Below, piece after piece: positions 1 to 7,091 of a stretch of DNA of 20,154 nt; positions within the stretch are counted from its first letter, which is position 1, and each line of letters begins with the position of its first letter. The DNA lies in NCBI GenBank assembly GCA_033764095.1, contig JANRJF010000415.1, positions 1-20,154 on the forward strand, read 5' to 3'. The stretch is from JBDTMT01 sp033764095. GTDB taxonomy: Bacteria; Desulfobacterota; Binatia; HRBIN30; CADEER01. The translations under genes were made by a program, and so were the position numbers. The notes beneath the pieces are model-generated. The model was not told the DNA's origin. It was given only the letters and a program-made list of their open reading frames with translations, and did not search any database.

Positions 1-639
1 CGCGTGCGCGCCGACCCGCGCTACGACGGCGTGCCGCTGGTGCTGCTCTCCTCGGTGGCGGCGCTGCGCGAGGTGCGCGCCGCGCTGTTCGCCGCCATGC
101 TCGCCAAACCGGTGCGCCAGTCGGTACTGCTGCGCACCCTGCGCGAAGTGCTTGGCGAGCCGACCGCGCGGCGCGTCGCGGCGCGTCCGGCGCGCGCGCC
201 CACGCCGATCGCCACGCCGCCGCCGGGTGCGCGCCGCGTCCTGTTGGCGGAGGATAACGCGGTCAACCGCACCGTCGCGCTGCGCATGCTGGAGAAGCTC
301 GGCTGCGCCGCCGACGCGGTGGAGAACGGCAAGCTGGCGATCGAGGCGGCCAGCCGGACCACCTACGACCTGATCCTGATGGACGTGCAGATGCCGGTGA
401 TCGACGGCTTCGAGGCCACCGCCGCCATCCGCCGTCTGCCCGACGCCGGCGGCCGCGCCCCGATCGTCGCCATGACCGCGCACGCCATGCAGGGCGACCG
501 CGAGCGCTGCCTGGCCGCCGGCATGGACGACTACCTCTCCAAGCCGATCGTCCTCGCCGCGCTCGCCGAGATGCTCGACCGCTGGGTGGCGAGCAAGGCC
601 GACGCCCCGCTCGCCGTCGTCTCCGACGCCTCGGCGTAG
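1..639 (+). CDS. C-terminal part of a hybrid sensor histidine kinase or multi-receiver response regulator (5' truncated)
   Basis: The reading frame is open at the first base, so this is the 3' end of a longer gene. It begins inside a degenerate receiver-like domain (LVLLSS, then MLAKPVRQ), followed by an Ala/Pro/Arg-rich linker. A complete CheY-like receiver follows: acidic pair in LLAEDN (about nt 241-258), phosphoacceptor Asp in LMDVQMP (codon 382-384), Thr in AMTAHAM and Lys in LSKPI. A pseudo-receiver followed by an active receiver at the C-terminus is the usual tail of BarA/ArcB-like hybrid kinases that phosphorylate a downstream Hpt protein. No Hpt domain or DNA-binding output follows; the protein ends about 20 residues after the last receiver helix. 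The kinase core would lie outside the window, so the kinase identity is inferred. The GTG at nt 4 is probably not the true start. Confidence 0.85.
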   Translation, partial: RVRADPRYDGVPLVLLSSVAALREVRAALFAAMLAKPVRQSVLLRTLREVLGEPTARRVAARPARAPTPIATPPPGARRVLLAEDNAVNRTVALRMLEKLGCAADAVENGKLAIEAASRTTYDLILMDVQMPVIDGFEATAAIRRLPDAGGRAPIVAMTAHAMQGDRERCLAAGMDDYLSKPIVLAALAEMLDRWVASKADAPLAVVSDASA

Positions 640-970
640 ATCCGCCGCGTCCGTTCGACCCAACGCCGTCACGCCGGCGCAGGACGCGCTGCCGGCGACC
701 GCAACGGCAGCACCCGGCACGCCACCGGCGGTGCTGCGCCCGGTCGCGTTTCGACGCCGCCGCCCACCGGCGGTGCTGCGCACCGCCGGCCGACACGAGG
801 TCGGCCGGCTACCCAGGACGGGCTTGGGCAACCGACGACCGGTGCCGTGCCTGGGCACAGTTGCGCGACGGCGCAGGACGCGCTGCCGGCGACCGCAACG
901 GGCGAGCGCACATCGCAAGCCCCATCCGGACCTTCTCCCGGGTGCGCGGGGGGCGGAGGACCGCAGGACC
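640..970. repeat. Repeat-rich intergenic region with direct repeats and two overlapping hairpins
   Basis: No gene is supported in these 331 bases between the kinase stop and the convergent araC-type stop. A 33-base perfect direct repeat (CGGCGCAGGACGCGCTGCCG...) lies at 675-707 and 869-901. An 18-base repeat, CCACCGGCGGTGCTGCGC, lies at 722-739 and 764-781. Two perfect 10-bp stems are visible: CCGGCGGTGC/GCACCGCCGG at 767-789 with a 3-base loop, and GCCGGCCGAC/GTCGGCCGGC at 785-809 with a 5-base loop. They share 785-789, so they cannot both form. There is no T-run for a classical intrinsic terminator, although the convergent gene order would suit one. Confidence 0.75.
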
Positions 971-1975
971 TCAGCGCGCGACGAACTCGCGCGGCGAGAC
1001 GCCGGTCCAGCGCTTGAAGGCGCGCGAGAAGGTGCTGGTGTCGGCGAAGCCGAGCACGAAGGCGATCTCGGTGACCGACAGGCGGCCCTCGGCGACGTAG
1101 GTGCGCGCCAGGCTGACGCGCGCCTCGTCGAGCAGCGCCCTGAACGAGGTGCCCTCGGCGGCGAGGTGGCGCTGCAGGTTGCGCGCGCTCATGCCGAGCG
1201 TGCGCGCGACGGCGGCCTTCGACGGTGCGCCGTCGGGCAGCGCGTCGAGCAGCGCCTGCTGCACGCGGCTCGACAGCCGCGACTGCTCCAGCCGCGCCAG
1301 GTAGCGCACCATCACCTCGTCGTTGCCGCGCGCCAGCTCGGCGTTGCCGGCCGGCAGGCGATCCTCCAGATCGCCGCGCGCGAACTCCAGCGCGTTGCGC
1401 GGCGCGCCGAACTGCACCGCAACGTGGAAGAGGCGCCGATACGGATGCTCGTCGGGCGGCGCCGGGCGCGCGAGGTGTACGGCGAGGGGATCGCAGCCGC
1501 GCGGACCGTGCAGCAGGCGCGCCTGGCGCACCACCACCGCGGCGATCGCGTCGACCGCCTGCGGCGGCACGCCGGGCTGCGCCGAGACGTCGATCTCGAA
1601 GCGGTAGCGGTCGCCCGCCTCGACCAGGCGCAGCTCCAGCACGTCGCCGATCAGCCGCCGGTAGCGGATGATGCGCTCCAGCGCCTCCTTGAGCGTCAGG
1701 CTGGCGGCGACCGCGTAGCCGAGCGCGTGGAAGGTGGTCTGCGCCGGGTAGCGCGCCACCTCCAGCCCGAAGGCGGTGTCGCCGGTCGCCTCCACCGCCA
1801 GCTCCCACAGCTGGTTCAGCGCGGCGCGCGGCACGCGCGCGTCGGGACCGAGCTGGTCGGGATCGATGCCCGCCCGCCGCGCCACCGCGCCGGCGTCGAC
1901 CCCGCGCGCCGCCAGCGCGCGCAGGATGGTGGCCGACCAGGTGGCCAGGGTGGAGGAGGTGCCGCGCAGGCTCAT
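971..1975 (-). CDS. AraC family transcriptional regulator with N-terminal arabinose-binding-type domain
   Basis: A 334-residue regulator. Residues about 20-205 match the ligand-binding domain seen in OruR/MmoR/VirS-like AraC proteins (for example FGLEVARYPAQTTFHALGYAVAASLTLKEAL, around 69-100). Residues about 235-333 form the two helix-turn-helix units: MSARNLQRHLAAEG (262-275), then the family signature GFADTSTFSRAFKRWTGVSPREF (309-331). The ATG at 1975 is chosen because the domain begins soon after it; upstream in-frame codons run into the divergent gene's leader and encode low-complexity sequence. It is transcribed divergently from the ring-cleavage dioxygenase gene with 106 bases between the starts. 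This is the usual position of a local activator, so it probably senses an aromatic substrate or intermediate; the ligand cannot be read from the sequence. Confidence 0.93.
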   Translation of the reverse strand: MSLRGTSSTLATWSATILRALAARGVDAGAVARRAGIDPDQLGPDARVPRAALNQLWELAVEATGDTAFGLEVARYPAQTTFHALGYAVAASLTLKEALERIIRYRRLIGDVLELRLVEAGDRYRFEIDVSAQPGVPPQAVDAIAAVVVRQARLLHGPRGCDPLAVHLARPAPPDEHPYRRLFHVAVQFGAPRNALEFARGDLEDRLPAGNAELARGNDEVMVRYLARLEQSRLSSRVQQALLDALPDGAPSKAAVARTLGMSARNLQRHLAAEGTSFRALLDEARVSLARTYVAEGRLSVTEIAFVLGFADTSTFSRAFKRWTGVSPREFVAR

Positions 1976-2081
1976 GCGGTTTGGCTCGGCCGGCCAAGAC
2001 AATGGCCTGCACGGCAAAGCGAGGCAACGGCCGCCTCGGCTATGGTAGCGGCGTAGGTTGCAGCGACGGAGGCCCGATCCC
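1976..2081. promoter_or_regulatory. Divergent control region between the araC-type gene and the dioxygenase gene
   Basis: This 106-base region must hold the promoters of both flanking genes. A perfect inverted repeat TTGGC-TCGGCCG-GCCAA lies at 1981-1997, just upstream of the regulator start, and could be an autoregulatory site. The dioxygenase ribosome-binding site GGAGG is at 2068-2072, nine bases from its ATG. The string ACGGCCGCCTCGGCTA (2027-2042) recurs exactly at 13156-13171, upstream of the Baeyer-Villiger-type gene. No good -35/-10 pair stands out, so promoter placement is open. Confidence 0.4.
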
Positions 2082-3014
2082 ATGAGCGACCCGATCATCC
2101 GCGTCAGCGACATCGCCTTCCCGCGCTTCCAGGCGCCCGACCTGGACGTGATGGAGGCGTTCCTGACCGACTTCGGTATGCAGCGCGCGGCGCGCACCGA
2201 CGACGCGCTCTACATGCGCGGCACCGACGCGGCGCATCACGTCCACGTCACCCATCGCGGCGAGCCGGCCTTCCTCGGCTTCGCCTTCCGCGCCGCCAGC
2301 GGCGCCGACCTGGAGAGGCTGGCGCGCGCGGTCGGCGCGGCGGTCGAGCGGCTCGACGAGCCGGGCGGCGGCGAGGTGGTCCGCCTGCGCGACCCCGACG
2401 GCCGCCGTATCGACGTCGTGCACGGCATCGCCGAGCTCGCGCCGCTCACCCCGACCACCCACCCGCCGCTCAACAATGGCGCCGCGCGCGTGCGCCTCAA
2501 CACCCTGCAGCGCGTCGCCCCCGGCCCCTCGCAGGTGAAGCGCTGCGGCCACGCCGCGATCAAGACCGTCGACCTCGACACGCTGTGGCGCTGGTACCAG
2601 CGCCATCTCGGGCTGCTGATCTCGGACGACTTCTACATCGAAGGCCCGGACAAGCCGTTCGGGCGCTTCGCCCGCTGCGACCGCGGCGACCAGCCGACCG
2701 ACCACCACACGCTGCTGTTGCTCGGCATGGGCGAGGTCAAGCTCGGCCACGTCGCCTGGGAGGTCGCCGACTTCGACGACCTGATGGTCGGTCACGACCA
2801 CCTGCTCAACCTCGGCACCCGCCACTACTGGGGCATCGGCCGGCACATCCTCGGCGGCCAGATCTTCGACTACTGGAAGGATCCGCTCGGCTTCACCATC
2901 GAGCACTGGACCGACAGCGACCTGCTCGACGCCTCGGTCCCGCCCGGCTCGCACCCGATCATGGCCGCCGGCAACCAGTGGGGCCCACCGCCGCCGCCGG
3001 ATCTGGATTTCTGA
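2082..3014 (+). CDS. Type I extradiol ring-cleavage dioxygenase (VOC superfamily)
   Basis: A 310-residue protein of two VOC modules, the size of BphC/HsaC-type enzymes that open catechol-like rings next to the diol using Fe(II) or Mn(II). The C-terminal module carries the full active-site set by spacing comparison with BphC: metal ligands H157 (CGHAAIKT), H223 (LGHVAWEV) and E274 (FTIEHW), with second-shell residues H208 (TDHH), H255 (GIGRH) and Y264 (FDYW). The intervals 208-223, 255-264 and 264-274 equal those of BphC H195-H210, H241-Y250 and Y250-E260. The N-terminal module lacks the ligands, as expected for the family. The ATG at 2082 has GGAGG nine bases upstream; a TTG at 2058 is in frame but less likely. 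Neighbouring hydroxylase and FAA-fold genes support a meta-cleavage pathway. The substrate is unknown; the class is well supported. Confidence 0.9.
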   Translation: MSDPIIRVSDIAFPRFQAPDLDVMEAFLTDFGMQRAARTDDALYMRGTDAAHHVHVTHRGEPAFLGFAFRAASGADLERLARAVGAAVERLDEPGGGEVVRLRDPDGRRIDVVHGIAELAPLTPTTHPPLNNGAARVRLNTLQRVAPGPSQVKRCGHAAIKTVDLDTLWRWYQRHLGLLISDDFYIEGPDKPFGRFARCDRGDQPTDHHTLLLLGMGEVKLGHVAWEVADFDDLMVGHDHLLNLGTRHYWGIGRHILGGQIFDYWKDPLGFTIEHWTDSDLLDASVPPGSHPIMAAGNQWGPPPPPDLDF

Positions 3015-3020
3015 GAAACA

Positions 3021-3118
3021 GCCGTCGGCTATCAGCCATCAGGCATCAGCTGTCAGCCTTCAGGATTGATCTGAAGCCAGCCTGAGAGCTGACGGCTGAC
3101 AGCTGAGAGCTGACAGCT
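3021..3118. repeat. Inverted arrays of a degenerate 7-base tandem unit
   Basis: Between the dioxygenase stop and the next ribosome-binding site. The left side is a run of 7-mers: ATCAGCC (3031), ATCAGGC (3038), ATCAGCT (3045), GTCAGCC (3052), ending TTCAG. The right side is the same unit in reverse complement: AGCTGAC (3087), GGCTGAC (3094), AGCTGAG (3101), AGCTGAC (3108), AGCT. CTTCAG (3058-3063) and CTGAAG (3071-3076) form the stem tip around a 7-base loop. The arms could fold into a long imperfect hairpin inside the probable operon transcript. It is not a CRISPR array, as there are no spacers. Confidence 0.8.
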
Positions 3119-3133
3119 TCCGAAGGAGCGACA

Positions 3134-3910
3134 ATGGATCTCGATATTCGCGGCAAGCGCGCCATCGTCTGCGCCGCCAGCAAGGGCCTCGGGCGCGCCT
3201 GCGCCGAGGCGCTGGCGCGCGAGGGCGTGGCGCTGACCATCAACGCGCGCGACGGCGAGACGTTGAACGCGACCGCCGCCGCGCTGCGCGCCGGCGGCGT
3301 GCCGGTGACCGCGGTCGCCGGCGACATCACCCGCGCCGAGACGCGCGCCACGCTGCTCGCCGCCTGCCCGGAGCCCGACATCCTGGTGAACAACAACGCC
3401 GGCCCGCCACCCGGCCGCTTTCAGGACTGGGATGGCGGTGCCTGGACGGCCGCCTTCGAGGCCAACATGCTGGCGCCCATCGAGATGATCCGCGCCGTGA
3501 TCGACGGCATGGTCGAGCGCCGCTTCGGCCGCATCGTCAACATCACCTCCGCCATGGTGAAGGCGCCGCAGGCGCCGATGGGGCTCTCGGCCGGCGCGCG
3601 CGCCGGGCTCACCTCGGCGTGCAAGGCGCTGTCGCTGCAGGTGGCGTGGGCGAACGTGACGATCAACAACCTCCTGCCCGAGCGTATCAACACCGACCGG
3701 CAGGTGCAGATGGCGCAGCTCAGCGCCGCGATCAACGGCATCACCGTCGACGAGGCCTACGACCGCATCCGCGCCAACATTCCCGCCGGCCGGCTCGGGC
3801 AACCGGACGAGGTCGGCGACGCCTGCGCCTTCCTGTGCGGCAGCCGCGCCGGCTTCATCACCGGACAGAACCTGCAGCTCGACGGCGGCGCCTACCCGGG
3901 GCTGTTGTGA
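3134..3910 (+). CDS. SDR-family oxidoreductase with a non-canonical active site
   Basis: A 258-residue FabG-like short-chain dehydrogenase fold. Visible are the Rossmann glycine motif AASKGLG (14-20), NNNAG (86-90), the catalytic-type Ser139 in NITSAM, and the C-terminal FITGQNLQLDGG (241-252). The YxxxK motif is missing: by alignment with the usual YSASKAAL the positions read S152 and R156 (LSAGARAGL, 151-159), and the usual LPG loop reads LPERINTDR. I recall an SDR branch with LSNxARxGL at this place, so this is probably a natural subfamily rather than a damaged gene; its chemistry is uncertain. GAAGGAG at 3122-3128 fixes the ATG at 3134. It lies between the ring-cleavage enzyme and the flavin hydroxylase (25-base gap downstream), so a role on pathway intermediates is likely but unproven. 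Confidence 0.85.
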   Translation: MDLDIRGKRAIVCAASKGLGRACAEALAREGVALTINARDGETLNATAAALRAGGVPVTAVAGDITRAETRATLLAACPEPDILVNNNAGPPPGRFQDWDGGAWTAAFEANMLAPIEMIRAVIDGMVERRFGRIVNITSAMVKAPQAPMGLSAGARAGLTSACKALSLQVAWANVTINNLLPERINTDRQVQMAQLSAAINGITVDEAYDRIRANIPAGRLGQPDEVGDACAFLCGSRAGFITGQNLQLDGGAYPGLL

Positions 3911-3935
3911 CCGGCCGTCCTTCGCGGAGGGAAGC

Positions 3936-5624
3936 GTGGACACCATCGACGTCCCCGCACTGATCGTCGGCGCCGGCCCGGTCGGCATGATGCTGGGCCT
4001 GCTGCTGCGCCGCCTCGGCGTCGAGGCGCGCATCGTCGAGCGGCGCAGCGGCCCGCAGCGCGCCCCGGCGGCGCACGTGGTCAACGCGCGCACCTTCGAG
4101 ATCTGCCGCCAGGCCGGCGTCGACATGGACGCCATCGCCGCCGTGTCGCAGCCCCCGACCGACGCCGGCACCACCTACTGGGTGACCAGGCTGGGCGGCG
4201 AGATGCTCGGCAGTCTGCCGTTCGAGCGGCAGGAGGACGCGGTGCTGGCGGCCACCCCGACGCCGCTGCGCAACCTGTCGCAGCACCGCTTCGAGCCCAT
4301 CCTGCTCGACGCGTTGTTCGCCGCCGGCGCCGGCGCGCCGCGCTTCGGCCAGCAGTGGGAGGCGGCGGAAATCGACGCCGACGGCGTCACCTCGACCATT
4401 GTCGACACCGCCAGCGGCCGCCGCACGCAGATGCGCAGCCGCTACCTGATCGGCGCCGACGGCGCCGGCAGCCCGGTGCGCAAGTCGCGCGGCATCGGCC
4501 TCGCCGGCCCCGACCGCCTGCAGAGCTTCATCATGATCCACTTTGCCGCCGACCTGCGGCGCGTCGTGCGCGACTGCCCCGGCGTCCTCTACTGGGTGTG
4601 TGATCCGGACGCGCTCGGCACCTTCGTCGCGCACGACATCGATCGCGAGTGGGTGTTCATGCACGCCTGGGATCCGCAGCGCGATGCGCTCGAGCGCTTC
4701 GACGCCGCCTACTGCGAGGCCCTGGTGCGCCGCGCGCTCGCCGATCCCGACGTCGCCCTGGAGCTGCGCACGATCGCGCCGTGGACGATGACCTGCCAGG
4801 TCGCCGACCGCTACCGCGACGGCAACGTGTTCCTGGTCGGCGACGCCGCGCACCGCTTCCCGCCCACCGGCGGCATGGGGCTCAATACCGGCGTGCAGGA
4901 CGCCCACAATCTCGCCTGGAAGCTCGCCGCGGTGCTGGCCGGCGACGCCTCCCCCGCACTGCTCGACAGCTTCGAGCGCGAGCGTCGCCCGGTGGCGCTC
5001 TACAACGCCGAGCAGAGCCTGCTCAACGCCATGCGCCTGTTCGAGGTGCCGCGCGCGCTCGGCTTCAGCGAGGATCCCGACGAAGCGCGCCGCGCCTTCC
5101 GCGCCACGCTCGCCGATGCCGCCGGCCGCGCCGCGGTGGAGACGGCGATCGCCAACCAGGCGGAGCACTTCGACATGCTCGGCCTGCAGCTCGGCTACGC
5201 CTACGAGGAGGGCGCCCTGGTGCCCGACGGCACGGAACGGCCGGTGGCAGCGAATCCGGTGCGCGACTTCATCCCCTCCAGCCGCCCCGGCGCGCGCCTG
5301 CCGCACGGCTGGCTGCGCGACCGCGACGGCCGCTGCTCCAGCCTCGACCTGGTGCGCCTGGGACAGCTCACGCTGTTCGTCGGCCGCGCGGCGACCGAGT
5401 GGCTCGCCGCCGCCGAGGTGCAGCGGCTCGCCTGCGTGCGCGTCGGTGTGGACGTCGCCGATCCCGACGACTGGTGGGGCGAGATCGCCGACATGCCGGC
5501 CGACGGCGCCCTGCTGGTGCGCCCCGACCAGCACGTCGCCTTCCGCGCCCGCGCCGCCGTGGCTGACAAACCGGCGGCCCTGCGCGCCGCCGTCCAGGCC
5601 GCGCTCGGCGGCGGCGCGGCGTGA
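3936..5624 (+). CDS. FAD-dependent aromatic monooxygenase (phenol hydroxylase / MhpA type)
   Basis: A 562-residue class A flavoprotein hydroxylase, expected to use NAD(P)H and O2 to hydroxylate an aromatic ring. Motifs in order: dinucleotide-binding GAGPVG (12-17) with an acidic residue ending strand 2 (IVER, 33-36), the DG motif IGADGAGSPVR (172-182), and the GD motif VFLVGDAAHRFPPTGGMGLN (298-317) followed by QDAHNLAWKL. The C-terminal region after about 400 resembles the thioredoxin-like tail of MhpA/PheA/RdmE proteins. The GTG at 3936 has GGAGG five bases upstream. The stop overlaps the next start (GTGA), which suggests translational coupling with the FAA-family gene. Such enzymes typically supply the catechol-type substrate of an extradiol dioxygenase, which fits the neighbour at 2082. 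The natural substrate is not evident. Confidence 0.9.
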   Translation: MDTIDVPALIVGAGPVGMMLGLLLRRLGVEARIVERRSGPQRAPAAHVVNARTFEICRQAGVDMDAIAAVSQPPTDAGTTYWVTRLGGEMLGSLPFERQEDAVLAATPTPLRNLSQHRFEPILLDALFAAGAGAPRFGQQWEAAEIDADGVTSTIVDTASGRRTQMRSRYLIGADGAGSPVRKSRGIGLAGPDRLQSFIMIHFAADLRRVVRDCPGVLYWVCDPDALGTFVAHDIDREWVFMHAWDPQRDALERFDAAYCEALVRRALADPDVALELRTIAPWTMTCQVADRYRDGNVFLVGDAAHRFPPTGGMGLNTGVQDAHNLAWKLAAVLAGDASPALLDSFERERRPVALYNAEQSLLNAMRLFEVPRALGFSEDPDEARRAFRATLADAAGRAAVETAIANQAEHFDMLGLQLGYAYEEGALVPDGTERPVAANPVRDFIPSSRPGARLPHGWLRDRDGRCSSLDLVRLGQLTLFVGRAATEWLAAAEVQRLACVRVGVDVADPDDWWGEIADMPADGALLVRPDQHVAFRARAAVADKPAALRAAVQAALGGGAA

Positions 5625-6775
5625 GGCGCGCCGGCATCGCGCTGCTCGCCGTGCTCGCCGCCTGCGGCTCGGGCTGGCCGCCGGCGTTCGACGAGCCGGT
5701 GGGCGCCGAGCGCTTCGCGCGCGTCGCCATCGCCGATCCGGACACGGCGCTGACCTTCGCCCGCATCGACACGGGTTCCGAGTCGCGCGTCATCGCCGTC
5801 ACCGACTACGCCGACGGCACGGTGCGCGGCGTCGACCTCGCGGCGGTCCGCGGCGCCGCGGTATCCGATCCGCTGCCGCTCTACGCCGCGCTCGGCTACG
5901 ACGGGGTGCGCGCGCTGATCCGCAACGCGCCGGCGGCGGCCCACGTCGCGGTTGCGGCGCAGCGCCTGACGCTGCCGCTCGAGCTCGGCGCGCATCACAT
6001 CGCGGCGGCGACCAACTACCCCGAGCACGCCGCCGACGCCGACGTCGACGACGGCCCCTTCCTGTTCGCCAAGCTGGTGCAGCCGACCGCCGCGACCGCG
6101 CCGGTCGCCGCCGGCGGCGCGCTGCTCGACTACGAGGTCGAGCTCGCCTGGGTGACGCTGGCGCCGCTCGCGCCCGGCGACGAGCCAGCGGCGATGGGGC
6201 TGATCCTGTGCAACGACTTCACCGACCGCGACGCGCTGCTGCGCCACCTCGACCCCTGGGACGTCGCCTCCGGCGCCGGCTTCACCACCGGCAAGAGCGC
6301 GCCCGGCTATCTGCCGGTCGGCGACCTGTTCGTCATCCCGCGCGACCATCGGCGCTTTGCCGCGGACCTGCAGCTGTTGCTGGCGGTCAACGGCGAGTTG
6401 CGCCAACGCGCGCCGGCGCGGGCGATGATCTGGGATTTCGATGCGCTGCTGGCGCAGGCCTGGGCGGCGCGCGAGCGTCGCTGGTCGCATCGCGGCGCGA
6501 CGGTCGGCCTGCTCGCCGATCCGACCGTGATTCCGGCCCGCACGCTGCTGCTCGCCGGCACGCCGCACGGCACCGTGTTCGCCGGCATCCAGCCGCGCCA
6601 CTACGCGGCGGGGCTGGCCGGGTGGATGCTCGGCGGCTGGGATCAGCCGCTGGCGAGCCGCGTCATCGACGCCTATATCGCCGACGCACGGCGCGCCGGG
6701 GCCTACCTGCAGCCGGGCGATCGCGTCGAGATCCAGGTCGACGGGCTCGGCGTACTGCGGACCCCGGTGATCTGA
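5621..6775 (+). CDS. Fumarylacetoacetate hydrolase family protein with a predicted lipoprotein signal
   Basis: A 384-residue protein. From about residue 125 it is an FAA-fold domain: NYPEH (132-136), the metal-ligand pair E172/E174 in DYEVELAWV, D199 in CNDFTDRD, and GKSAPGYLPVGD (224-235). The family includes acylpyruvate hydrolases, hydratases and decarboxylases that process ring-fission products. Unusually, the N-terminus MRRAGIALLAVLAAC looks like a type II signal peptide: two arginines, a hydrophobic run and the lipobox LAAC with C15 as lipid site. The GTG start overlaps the upstream TGA by 4 bases. A GTG at 5699 would give a cytoplasmic form but has no visible ribosome-binding site. The enzyme class is well supported; export and exact reaction are inferred. 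Confidence 0.87.
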   Translation: MRRAGIALLAVLAACGSGWPPAFDEPVGAERFARVAIADPDTALTFARIDTGSESRVIAVTDYADGTVRGVDLAAVRGAAVSDPLPLYAALGYDGVRALIRNAPAAAHVAVAAQRLTLPLELGAHHIAAATNYPEHAADADVDDGPFLFAKLVQPTAATAPVAAGGALLDYEVELAWVTLAPLAPGDEPAAMGLILCNDFTDRDALLRHLDPWDVASGAGFTTGKSAPGYLPVGDLFVIPRDHRRFAADLQLLLAVNGELRQRAPARAMIWDFDALLAQAWAARERRWSHRGATVGLLADPTVIPARTLLLAGTPHGTVFAGIQPRHYAAGLAGWMLGGWDQPLASRVIDAYIADARRAGAYLQPGDRVEIQVDGLGVLRTPVI

Positions 6776-6830
6776 CCTCCGTGCAATCCGCCGCCGACTG
6801 CGGTAGCGACGCGACCGGGGGGAACGACCG

Positions 6831-7064
6831 ATGGCCGCCGACACCGAGACCGCCCGTCAGGGCCTGATGAAGTTCATCGCCAAGAAGGGCGGCACCATCC
6901 CGCTCCGCGAGCTGCACACGCACAGCCTGGTCTTCTACCAGGCCGGGCATCAGGCTTTCTCGCAGCTGATGGAGGGCCTGGTGGCGGACGGGCTGGTGAC
7001 GCACACGCCGGCCGACAACTCGTTCACGCTCACCGACGCCGGGCGCCAGGCGATCGGCCAGTAG
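6831..7064 (+). CDS. Small winged-helix-like protein of unknown function
   Basis: A 77-residue protein. The pattern of a basic helix (residues 8-20), then LRELHTHSLVFYQAGHQAFSQ (25-45), a helix ending MEGLVADGLV (47-56) and a short beta-wing ending FTLTDAGRQAIGQ resembles a stand-alone winged helix, as in PadR/MarR-like cores. GGGGGGA at 6817-6823 lies seven bases before the ATG, so the small gene is credible. It is 55 bases after the FAA-family stop and 27 before the DNA-glycosylase-like gene, in the same direction. There is no sensor domain. It could be a DNA-binding regulator or an accessory protein; I do not recognise a named family. Confidence 0.7.
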   Translation: MAADTETARQGLMKFIAKKGGTIPLRELHTHSLVFYQAGHQAFSQLMEGLVADGLVTHTPADNSFTLTDAGRQAIGQ

Positions 7065-7091
7065 CCGCACCGCGGCGGTCGCCGCGCCGCG

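Noticed and set aside
3021..3118. CRISPR-like array
   Set aside because: The units are 7 bases long, directly abutting with no spacers, and reverse orientation in the middle.
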